Shown here: positions 46,256 through 54,115 of the stretch, one piece after another | How the letters are laid out: every line of letters starts with the position of its first letter | Position numbering within the stretch: the first letter of the stretch is position 1 | Assembly (NCBI GenBank): GCA_945913255.1 | Contig: CAMEDC010000009.1 | Span: 1-64,000 of the forward strand | DNA from: an uncultured Lachnospiraceae bacterium | GTDB lineage: Bacteria; Bacillota; Clostridia; Lachnospirales; Lachnospiraceae | Direction: 5' to 3' | Length of the DNA: 64,000 nt | Notes under the pieces: generated by a model | What the model saw: only the letters and a program-made list of their open reading frames with translations | Database searches by the model: none | Told to the model about the DNA's origin: nothing | Program-made: the position numbers and the translations under genes

Positions 46256-46640
46256 AAAGGCCCGTCTTCCGGACGCTTTTCGCGCGCAAGAAGACGAGCC
46301 GTATGCCCGTGGTACCACTTCTTTTCATCTGTCCCTCACAGGGCAGACCTCATCGAGTCGGAATTTACTACAATACTTCTAACTCTATCCGCTGTAACAG
46401 GCGGAACCTGTCGCAGCCTAACCTTGTCCCGGAATATCCGTCCTGTTATGCCGTTTCCGCATAGCCAGGTATCCCCGCATTCGGCTCGGTGCGCCGCTCG
46501 GAAGCCATCTTCCATACTATTCAGCTTCATTCCTCTCAGCCTCTAAAGCATCCTGTAAGCCGCCGGCATAAGCCCGGCTACCACAGATGCCCGGAATGTT
46601 CTCTGTAAAGCCTCCCTGCATGTACTCTCTTCGTCATCGC
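46256..46640 (-). promoter_or_regulatory. T-box riboswitch of metG (Met specifier)
   Basis: On the minus strand the leader begins near 46640 (GCGATGACGAAGAGAGTACATG) with Stem I containing ACAGAGAAC. The specifier region GAGGAATGAAGC places ATG (complement of 46528-46530) as the methionine specifier. The T-box sequence AAGTGGTACCACGGGC (46305-46320) pairs with the tRNA acceptor end. It is followed by a terminator stem, GGCTCGTCTTC against GAAGACGGGCC, and a TTTT run (about 46256-46302). The first metG codon is 80 bases further on. Everything expected of a tRNA-sensing attenuator is present. Confidence 0.9.
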
Positions 46641-46655
46641 TTTTTCTTTTATCAC

Positions 46656-46683
46656 ATTATCACAAGTTCATACCCTGTGTCAA
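46656..46683 (-). promoter_or_regulatory. Promoter of the metG T-box transcript
   Basis: TTGACA (46678-46683) and GATAAT (46656-46661) on the minus strand are 16 bases apart. The transcript would start just before the T-box leader. It lies 12 bases after the stop codon of the upstream unknown gene, so metG is uncoupled from the TIR/RyR cassette. Confidence 0.7.
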
Positions 46684-46694
46684 TGAGACAAGCT

Positions 46695-47369
46695 CTACTT
46701 TTTCGTGGTTAGCTGCGTGTATTCTCCCTTTCTGTCGTAGGAATCCAATAAATAACTCTCATCCGTCAGAATACAGTCTATCTCCTGTTCATCCTTTCTA
46801 TACTTGCTGTGTCTGCGCAAGTCTTCTTTCGGACGCTGCTGCTTTGCATAAAAAGAGTCCTTCGCCTGAAATCCGGAAAATTTCCCCGGCAAATGCTCTG
46901 CCAGCTGCCCTGTGACCGCCTTGATTCTTACGCGTAGCTTCTGCACCGGTGTCGTATGCGTTGCTGTCCTCTCCTCCAATGGCTGGAAGTATGGATTCAC
47001 CTGAATCTGTTTTTCCACGGCTCTGGTTTCAGATGCCTGTACTCCCGCAGTACGTCCTCCCATGTCCGCACCTAACTGTGCCATCGTCGGAGATGCTCCG
47101 TTTTTCACTCCAGACTCCCCGATGCTTTGAATCTCGTTGCTCCCCCAGATATCCTGCCAGATTCTCCGTCCACTCTGCAATGTTTTCTGAAGCCATGCAA
47201 AAAGAGAAGTCTGCGCTTCCTGCTGTTGTTCTGCCATGGTAAACTGTGAAGCTTGTGCCTGCCCCGCAGCTGCGGCAGCACTACTTCCTGTTTTATGCAT
47301 ACTTTCATGGTCATGCAGACATTGTGTCACATGATGGTTTTCAGAACCGTGTATTCCCCCTAACTGCAT
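46695..47369 (-). CDS. Unrecognised soluble protein after the TIR/RyR cassette
   Basis: 224 residues, no family recognised. The N-terminus is His-rich (GSENHHVTQCLHDHESMHK), then comes an Ala/Gln-rich stretch (about 30-52) and a short amphipathic region with three Trp (LFAWLQKTLQSGRRIWQDIW). The second half is basic and ends KKDEQEIDCILTDESYLLDSYDRKGEYT-like. No membrane helix or signal is seen. It is only 22 bases after the HD/RyR gene on the same strand, so it may be the fourth gene of that cassette, or an unrelated surface/secreted protein. No strong ribosome binding site (AATGAGGGAATGAT). Confidence 0.5.
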   Translation of the reverse strand: MQLGGIHGSENHHVTQCLHDHESMHKTGSSAAAAAGQAQASQFTMAEQQQEAQTSLFAWLQKTLQSGRRIWQDIWGSNEIQSIGESGVKNGASPTMAQLGADMGGRTAGVQASETRAVEKQIQVNPYFQPLEERTATHTTPVQKLRVRIKAVTGQLAEHLPGKFSGFQAKDSFYAKQQRPKEDLRRHSKYRKDEQEIDCILTDESYLLDSYDRKGEYTQLTTKK

Positions 47370-47391
47370 ATCATTCCCTCATTTTTTCACA

Positions 47392-49350
47392 CTATCCTAT
47401 TCGATAGATGCGAAGCCCATCATACTCATCAATCAATTTTAACATCAGGTTCATGGGTGCAGTATCTTTGTTCTGTTCTTCAACATCCAGTTCATCATAA
47501 TCCGGAATCAATAATTTATGCGTTCTGGTGCACTCACGCAATCTGCTGATTGCCTTCTTTACAGACCGCTTATCACTGCCGTCTGCCCAGCCTGCATTAA
47601 TCACCAATTCCTCGTTTCCATATGTCTCATCATACCACCAGCCCATGGATAACTTTTCATTTACCCAGCGGGTATGTTCCAGAGGACCAATAATCTCCAT
47701 CTGGCTTTCCGTAAAATGCTCCAACAATTCATTTTCTACAGGCTTATCTGTATAAAAACAACCGATTCTATCCAGATGTCTGGAAAATTCCTTTGCCTGC
47801 AAAATATTAGAAAGTTTATATTCCAAGGACATCTGCTCAAATGCCTCTTCCAGTTTATCCTGACTGACATCATTATCATTTCCAAACAGATAACGACCAT
47901 TTAACGCCGTTGCAAAATGATATAAATGCAAGAAGCTGCTATTTGACAAATTGAGCTTTGTAATTCTATTATTCTTCATGAAGGACACATTTATTGTAAG
48001 TCCCGGGGCTCCTTCCCTGTTAATTTTGATAATTTCCTCGATGTCTTTTAAAAAAGTACATCTTTCATCTGTCATTTTCCGATAAGAACCCTTGGCATAC
48101 CCTTTTTTATATTCCAGACGACTGTCATAAAAATACTCTGCCTTAATATGATTCCCCTCAAATGTCAAGTCACACCACATTGCATGGAGTTCCTGTCTGG
48201 AATTCTGTCCATAAGAAGTTCTATCCCAGCATTGCAGTTCATCACACAGCATAAGAATATACGCCAACGGATGTAATTTTAATTCAAAAGGTTGATTGAT
48301 TGCTGCATTCTTTATATTCGTAATTGAAAATTTATACATACTGTTATGCAGCATAATTGCCGAAACAGCATCAATATCCGCCACTGTAAGGTTTCTTGCC
48401 CCTACCACTTCCAATAGCTGGTGCAAAAACAGCACACCGCTGAAATAGGCATGATCCATGAAACCATTAAAATCATCCGGAAAAGCAGGCTTTTTATCCA
48501 AAACTTCTTTTTCCAGCACCTCCGCGGATTCTCCGTATACTGCCTCCAGTTTTTCCGCAATATTGCGGGCAATCAGTTCGTTTATGCTTCCTTCCTTCAA
48601 CGCATATCCCGTCAACCGTTCCAGCTCTGCCTGATCTGATTCAGAGAGCTGCACAAACTGCTTTATACCTTTATAAGCAATAAACGGAACATCCTTAATG
48701 GTATCTCCAAAATATGATTTTACCTGTTCAAACGGCAGTTCAAAAGGATAGCCGATATCATGAAACAAAGCGGTCATCCCCCAATACTTTAGGAAATGAT
48801 GTGCTGCTGCTCTGTCATCTTCGAGAGAATAATATTCCTTATAGCCGTTCCGGATAAATTCATTTTCCTGATAAATTGCCAGTCCCAAAACCAATACATA
48901 AACGGAATGGGAATAATGGTCACGATGTTTCATCAACAGTGCACTGGCATTCGCTTCAAACTCTGCCAGCATCTCAATCAGTTTTTTGGACTTACCGTAT
49001 TCTCCGATAAACATTTCCAGATAGCAGAAATATACATCAAAAGCATCCTGTGCCACTCCCGACTGCATAAAACGATGTATTGCATTTTCAAGGCAGATTC
49101 TGTCAATATCTTTTTCCATATTATATGGAATTTGCCCTAAAGATGCACTTTTTCCATCAAAATCCTGAAGTTCATTTTTCTCGGTATCAAAACGCAGGTC
49201 TTCACAGCTTTCTCTTAAGAACTCCAGACATGCTCTCTCCAAATTGCTGATATTCTTTTTTAATGAAATCTTTCTCGGTTCCCTCGGAAAATCAATTCCG
49301 AATTTTTCCAAATTCAATTTTCTCATTTTTGTCAGTGCTGTATACGCCAT
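47392..49350 (-). CDS. HD-domain protein with C-terminal RyR-like domain
   Basis: 652 residues, soluble. An HD-type metal-binding core is seen: His residues in KHRDHYSHS (142-148), HD at 197-198 (ALFHDIGYP), His300, MLHN with H335, and D370 (LMLCDELQCWD). HD domains usually cleave phosphate esters of nucleotides. The last 100 residues (about 545-650) fit the bacterial RyR domain: EHTRWVNEKLSMGWWY, then THKLLIPDYDELDVEEQNKD. It starts one base after the membrane RyR gene, with GGAAAAGGGA as site. By context it may destroy or make a nucleotide signal sensed through RyR. Confidence 0.8.
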   Translation of the reverse strand: MAYTALTKMRKLNLEKFGIDFPREPRKISLKKNISNLERACLEFLRESCEDLRFDTEKNELQDFDGKSASLGQIPYNMEKDIDRICLENAIHRFMQSGVAQDAFDVYFCYLEMFIGEYGKSKKLIEMLAEFEANASALLMKHRDHYSHSVYVLVLGLAIYQENEFIRNGYKEYYSLEDDRAAAHHFLKYWGMTALFHDIGYPFELPFEQVKSYFGDTIKDVPFIAYKGIKQFVQLSESDQAELERLTGYALKEGSINELIARNIAEKLEAVYGESAEVLEKEVLDKKPAFPDDFNGFMDHAYFSGVLFLHQLLEVVGARNLTVADIDAVSAIMLHNSMYKFSITNIKNAAINQPFELKLHPLAYILMLCDELQCWDRTSYGQNSRQELHAMWCDLTFEGNHIKAEYFYDSRLEYKKGYAKGSYRKMTDERCTFLKDIEEIIKINREGAPGLTINVSFMKNNRITKLNLSNSSFLHLYHFATALNGRYLFGNDNDVSQDKLEEAFEQMSLEYKLSNILQAKEFSRHLDRIGCFYTDKPVENELLEHFTESQMEIIGPLEHTRWVNEKLSMGWWYDETYGNEELVINAGWADGSDKRSVKKAISRLRECTRTHKLLIPDYDELDVEEQNKDTAPMNLMLKLIDEYDGLRIYRIG

Positions 49351-49351
49351 C

Positions 49352-51349
49352 TTATCCCTTTTCCTTTTCTTCAGAGTTCATTTTGCATTTTATTAACAGG
49401 GGCATCAAGTCATACATACATGTATCTGCATGAGTTTCCCGCAACTCATCCCACGGGCACATACAGGGGTTGATTCTGTTCACTTCATCTTTTGATCCCT
49501 TTTTCCATCCGGTCGATGCCATGAAATAGCACCACCTTCTATGTTCCATTCGAACCATTTCGCTTATGAACGGATTCCGATTACAATCACTTAATTCTTC
49601 TGCAAACTCTTCTATACTACCGCCATAATGCCAAGTATCCCCAACCTTCTTTAACAGCCTACCATTTTCTCCGAACATCCTTTCAATATAATCGGCTTCT
49701 ATCTTTTCAAACATAATGCTTTTCACAGAATCATGATACGCTAATGCCCTGTTTGAATTTTTTTTGAACAGCTCCAGTTCGCTCCAATTGTCCGGATTAT
49801 TCTTCTTTGTTTTCAAAGAGGACTTTGCTTGCTTTTCTGCTTCAACCAAAATGGAATTATAGATTTCATTATACTTTCTGGATTCCCTATCCAGCGTATC
49901 ATTCAGTAAATCATCCAAAGTAATCGTGTGAATATCTTCCTCTATCACGAACACGTTACTGTAAGTACTTTTATTATCTCTTAAATATTTGGCCATCTGT
50001 TTGTCCGTTTCCATTCGGACATTCATTCTCACTCTGCCTGCATCATCAGCAGGGGCATTCTCTCTCAAATACCGTTCTACTTCCGCCATACAGTACAGAC
50101 TAATCTCCGGATTTCGGATACAGATTGCAACATTGGTATATAGTCCATCGCCATCGGGATTGCCATTCTTTTTCAGGAGCGTCTGAAATTCCTTATACCG
50201 AATATCCATCCCGAAAAACCGAATTCTTAACTCCCCGTCCGCCTTATCGGAGGGAATCGAAAACTCGTTTTCACTAATTTTCACATATTTACTGCTAAAA
50301 TTATTTGCAAATATACTTTTTCTTTGTTCCAGATTAAAATCTACCACATCAATCAGAATGGGATTTTTACTGCTGACAACACCAAGATTCATGGCCTGTA
50401 GAAGAATCTGCTGCCCCATTCTGCCAAATCCGATAATCAAAAGATGCAGTTTCCATTCATCCAACGGCTTATCCGTCCCCAGATAATACTGATGTAAGGA
50501 ACAGTCCTCCAACATTTTTCTTACTCTGAGTTCCGGCATACTCACAAGTTCCAAATCGCTGTAGGGGCTCTGTGTAGGTCCTTTCATTCGAATCTCTGTA
50601 TCATAATAGTCTTCAACAATTCTGCGGATACCATCATCCTCGCATCTGCAATAAAACTTCACTCCCTCTTTTAATGCGGCATGATTCTCTTTAGAATGGA
50701 ACATGTGATACAGCGAAAAATTTCTTGCAGAAGATTCTTCAAATAAGACAATGACATCTGCCCTTTGCAATTCCATTCGTGCGAAAAAGTATTTCAGCTG
50801 ATCGGGCGAAAGCTTCAGGCAATCAATATTATGTATCGTAATCCCACTCTTTAATAATTCCAGTTCTTCCTTGGAAGGTACCTCATTTGATACCAGATAT
50901 ATTTTTTGCCGTTTCTTTTTAAACTCTTTGTATTCACTTCCCAGCAAAGCTTTTACTTCATCGTTATAGCCAAAAATGATAATATGCTTCCATTTCTTAT
51001 GTTTAATTCCCCAATTTCTCAATCGAAGCCATTTTTCCAACACTTTATAGCAGAATGCCAGTGTACAATATGGTGCCGTAAACACTGCAACCGCATAGGC
51101 ATAACCGATTATTGCTTCCAATAAAGAGGCATTTTCATTTAAGACGCTCAACACATCTTTAATAGAGATCTCAGATTTGAAGCCAAATGCTTTGATACTG
51201 TTCTGGATGATCAACAAAAACCGGAAAAAAGAATTGCGATAAACCTCCGTGCTATAATAACAGAGACCCTCTGCAAAAGTAACCAGAAAAGATACGATTG
51301 ACAGAACAATTAAAAATCTTCCAACTTTTTTATCTTTTGCCTTTCCCAT
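49352..51349 (-). CDS. Membrane protein with two TrkA-N-like Rossmann domains and C-terminal RyR-like domain
   Basis: 665 residues. Two membrane helices (about 11-32 and 77-103) flank a 45-residue loop with no TVGYG-type potassium filter. Then come two Rossmann folds like TrkA-N/RCK: HIIIFGYNDEVKALL (122-136) and LLIIGFGRMGQQILLQAM (303-320). The C-terminus (about 597-655) is RyR-like: EHRRWCYFMASTGWKKG (602 on), then NPCMCPWDELRE. It resembles an ion-channel-like sensor whose RyR and Rossmann parts bind nucleotides inside the cell. It lies 11 bases after the TIR gene and one base before the HD/RyR gene. Confidence 0.8.
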   Translation of the reverse strand: MGKAKDKKVGRFLIVLSIVSFLVTFAEGLCYYSTEVYRNSFFRFLLIIQNSIKAFGFKSEISIKDVLSVLNENASLLEAIIGYAYAVAVFTAPYCTLAFCYKVLEKWLRLRNWGIKHKKWKHIIIFGYNDEVKALLGSEYKEFKKKRQKIYLVSNEVPSKEELELLKSGITIHNIDCLKLSPDQLKYFFARMELQRADVIVLFEESSARNFSLYHMFHSKENHAALKEGVKFYCRCEDDGIRRIVEDYYDTEIRMKGPTQSPYSDLELVSMPELRVRKMLEDCSLHQYYLGTDKPLDEWKLHLLIIGFGRMGQQILLQAMNLGVVSSKNPILIDVVDFNLEQRKSIFANNFSSKYVKISENEFSIPSDKADGELRIRFFGMDIRYKEFQTLLKKNGNPDGDGLYTNVAICIRNPEISLYCMAEVERYLRENAPADDAGRVRMNVRMETDKQMAKYLRDNKSTYSNVFVIEEDIHTITLDDLLNDTLDRESRKYNEIYNSILVEAEKQAKSSLKTKKNNPDNWSELELFKKNSNRALAYHDSVKSIMFEKIEADYIERMFGENGRLLKKVGDTWHYGGSIEEFAEELSDCNRNPFISEMVRMEHRRWCYFMASTGWKKGSKDEVNRINPCMCPWDELRETHADTCMYDLMPLLIKCKMNSEEKEKG

Positions 51350-51360
51350 CGCTTCCTCTT

Positions 51361-53025
51361 TTACAAAAAATTCTTTTTGACCTTTGATCTTGTATTTTTC
51401 GTAGCCTCTTTCAGTTCCACTCCGTCTATGCTGACACTTGAATTCGGTTCATCACAAAATGCAATCAGTTTCTCTATCAGCTTTACTTTTTCCTTCATTG
51501 CATAAGCACCGCCGACTGTATATTTCTTACCGTTTACTTCATACACATTGCAGGAAGCAAAATAAACCGGTCTGTCTTCTTTCGCCGTTGCAGAGTAATC
51601 CTCTACAGCCACACAGGTTAAGTTTTCTGCTATTTCTTCCAGCAGATCCGGATGCTTTTCGATAAATGCGCTGAAAACATTGCCTATCATATCTGTCTGA
51701 TTGGTTGTGTATTCCTTTCCGAATATCCTGTAGGACACACTCGATGAATTTCCCTGTCCTGTACCTGATGTTCCCACTGCCGTAGCCTTTGCCTTGGGAA
51801 GTTCTACTTGTTCCGACGAGAAAATTGTGTCATCCTCCCCGACAATCTGAAGCAACGCTGCCATTTTTTTCAGTTTGTCATTGACACCATAGGCAGTTCC
51901 CACGCAAATGGATTCTCCATTTTCAAATTCAAAGAACTGGCAATTTCTAAAATAACTTGGCATACTTGGCGTTACATTTTCCTTTTTTGTATAATCCACC
52001 TTGGAAATACAATTCATTCCCTTATATTCTGCCAAATCCGCAATATATTCCGGATGCCGTTTTAAAACCTGCGCAAAGAATCGCAGCATCATATCTGACT
52101 GGTTCTCGGTATATTTTTTGCCGTACAAAGTATAACTGATATCACCTGTCACAGAAAAAGCTTTCTTCTTGCCGGGTTCTTGTTCTACATCCTCTTCAGT
52201 TTCCTCTTTATCGACAATCTCTTCCTTCTCATTATCAATTTCTTCCTGTTGCTCCGCTTTCTGACTCGTCCCCTGCTCCTGTGTCTTTACAGTCTGCGGT
52301 ACAACCGTGGTAGCATCCTCCAGTAAAAGATTTCGATTTTCAAAGACTTCGGGGTGTACTTCATCTCTGGAAGCCGCATCTTTAATCGTGTTAATCAAAG
52401 AATTAATAGATTTATCAAACAGATTGTCTTTCAGCTCCGCATCATCCAGAATTTTTTGAAATGCCTCGACAATATTTATTACCGCAAAATTTTGTTTGTG
52501 TATTTTCGACTCACATTCCTGTCTGATTAATCTCATTTTTTCCGCGTATCGTCCGGTTGTCGTACAATTCAGCAGAATATTAAGCACCTCCGCTTCCGCA
52601 GGTTCCATTTTCACAATGGCATCTTCCAAATCAACATCCCTTGTTAATGTCTCAAATAATGTTCTTTTTTCCTCAAGATAAACAGGAATAATCTGTTTGC
52701 CATATTTGATGGCTGTGAACAATTCCATTAGTGTGGCATAACTCTGCAGATACTCCTTACTGACAAAAAGTAAAACTGCCGAAGCACGTTTCATATTCTT
52801 TTCCATATCATCCAGCCATGAATGGTTGGTATCATCAAAATTTTTATCCGAATATATCCGTAATCCTCTTCTCTGCAAATCAAAGACTTTTCCCTCAAAT
52901 ACCTTTTTCCAGTTATCGCTCTTGTAACTGATAAACACATACCCTATTTTATCCTTATATGTGGTAATCTGAAGCTTCTCCAAACTTTTGTCTCTTTCTA
53001 AAACCTGCTCTTTTGTAAGTCCCAT
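51361..53025 (-). CDS. TIR-domain protein with duplicated C-terminal domain
   Basis: 554 residues from the ATG at 53025, which has AGGAGG ideally placed; an ATG at 53040 would put that site inside the gene. The TIR domain (about 25-145) has GYVFISYKSDNWK, GLRIYSDKNFDD (BB loop area) and SKEYLQSYATLMELFTA with Glu101, the expected NAD-cleaving glutamate. After a helical part and an acidic Glu/Gln linker (about 248-285) come two copies of a 105-115-residue domain (296-410 and 430-538), each starting SY-x-x-(Y/F)GK-x-YT-x-NQ(S/T)DM. First gene of the cassette; it probably acts as the NADase or cyclase. Confidence 0.87.
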   Translation of the reverse strand: MGLTKEQVLERDKSLEKLQITTYKDKIGYVFISYKSDNWKKVFEGKVFDLQRRGLRIYSDKNFDDTNHSWLDDMEKNMKRASAVLLFVSKEYLQSYATLMELFTAIKYGKQIIPVYLEEKRTLFETLTRDVDLEDAIVKMEPAEAEVLNILLNCTTTGRYAEKMRLIRQECESKIHKQNFAVINIVEAFQKILDDAELKDNLFDKSINSLINTIKDAASRDEVHPEVFENRNLLLEDATTVVPQTVKTQEQGTSQKAEQQEEIDNEKEEIVDKEETEEDVEQEPGKKKAFSVTGDISYTLYGKKYTENQSDMMLRFFAQVLKRHPEYIADLAEYKGMNCISKVDYTKKENVTPSMPSYFRNCQFFEFENGESICVGTAYGVNDKLKKMAALLQIVGEDDTIFSSEQVELPKAKATAVGTSGTGQGNSSSVSYRIFGKEYTTNQTDMIGNVFSAFIEKHPDLLEEIAENLTCVAVEDYSATAKEDRPVYFASCNVYEVNGKKYTVGGAYAMKEKVKLIEKLIAFCDEPNSSVSIDGVELKEATKNTRSKVKKNFL

Positions 53026-53195
53026 CGTTTCCTCCTGCATTATACTGTTTTCATTGCATTTCCCACAATTAATTTTATCAGCATTTCGATAATATTATAA
53101 TATAAGAAAAGATTTAAAAAAAGCACTTTTGTACAAATAATGTCATGATACGAAATATTTTATCGGAGAATTCTCTTTTTTCAAAATGTCAAAAT

Positions 53196-53224
53196 CAAAA
53201 ATGAGGGTTAACCCCTCATTTTTG
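53196..53224 (-). terminator. Terminator overlapping the end of rpe
   Basis: AAAATGAGGG and CCCTCATTTT pair around GTTAA, giving a stem flanked by A and T runs. It includes the rpe stop codon. It separates rpe from the region upstream of the TIR gene. Confidence 0.8.
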
Positions 53225-53861
53225 TCAAAAAACTCTTCACATTTGCAGAAATATCATTTTTAAACACCGCCGACCCAGCTACAATAACGTTTGCTCCGGC
53301 CTGCAAGGCAAGCTCCACATTGTCCACATTGATGCCGCCGTCCACCTCGATATCCGTGTGAAGTCCCCGTGCATCTGCCATACGGCGGATTTCCGTCACC
53401 TTATCCAGACATTCCGGTATCAGCTTCTGCCCTCCGAAGCCTGGCTCTACCGTCATAACAAGAACCATGTCCACCTTGTTAAGATAGGGTTCCACTGCCT
53501 CAGCCGGTGTCCCCGGCTTTATCGTAATTCCCACCTTCTTATTCAATTCTCTGATTTTTGCGATGGTGCCTTCAGCATCCGCTGTCGCTTCCAGATGAAA
53601 GTTAATCAAATCAGCGCCACTGTCCGCAAATTCCTGTAAATAGCGCTCCGGCTTTTCAATCATCAGATGCACATCGAAAAAAATGCTGCTACACTTACGA
53701 ATAGATGCAATCACAGGCATCCCATAGGAAATGGATGGCACAAAAAGACCATCCATGACATCGATATGCAGATACTGCGCCCCCGCATGTTCCACTTCCT
53801 TTATCTGTTCTCCCAGTCTGCCGAAATCCGCCGACAGAATTGACGGTGATAAAATATTCAT
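53208..53861 (-). CDS. rpe: Ribulose-phosphate 3-epimerase
   Basis: 217 residues, full length. It interconverts ribulose 5-phosphate and xylulose 5-phosphate. Signatures: LSPSILSADFGRLGEQI, YLHIDVMDGLFVPSIS with metal-binding His and Asp, FDVHLMIEKPERY, MTVEPGFGGQKLIPECL, and DGGINVDNVELALQAGANVIVAGSAVF. It is a lone gene here but fits with the pentose operon 3 kb away. Confidence 0.97.
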   Translation of the reverse strand: MNILSPSILSADFGRLGEQIKEVEHAGAQYLHIDVMDGLFVPSISYGMPVIASIRKCSSIFFDVHLMIEKPERYLQEFADSGADLINFHLEATADAEGTIAKIRELNKKVGITIKPGTPAEAVEPYLNKVDMVLVMTVEPGFGGQKLIPECLDKVTEIRRMADARGLHTDIEVDGGINVDNVELALQAGANVIVAGSAVFKNDISANVKSFLTKMRG

Positions 53862-54115
53862 AATACTGCCTCCTCATATTAGCTGTTATTCCTAAAAGCT
53901 ATTATCTCTTTCTAAAACAACAAGCACGTTACCTCCGTATTACCAAAGATTTCGTGCTTGTATTGTATCATAGCCAGTTAGAGAAGTCTATTGAGAATTG
54001 GCTTCTCTACGAGAATGTACAAATTAATCTCTTACCAGTTTGAATCAACGAATTAAGTAGTGACAAATATGATTTTCCTGTGTTATAATAACTCTCGTAG
54101 ATTTTTCTACATTCT

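Noticed and set aside
49352-51349. TrkA/KtrA potassium-uptake regulator
   Set aside because: The N-terminal membrane helices, the RyR-like end and the operon with TIR and HD genes do not fit a Ktr/Trk system, and no TrkH/KtrB is adjacent.
47392-53025. Classic Thoeris or CBASS system
   Set aside because: No SLOG-domain ThsA and no cyclic-nucleotide synthase (CD-NTase) are present; the sensor-like domain is RyR-type instead.
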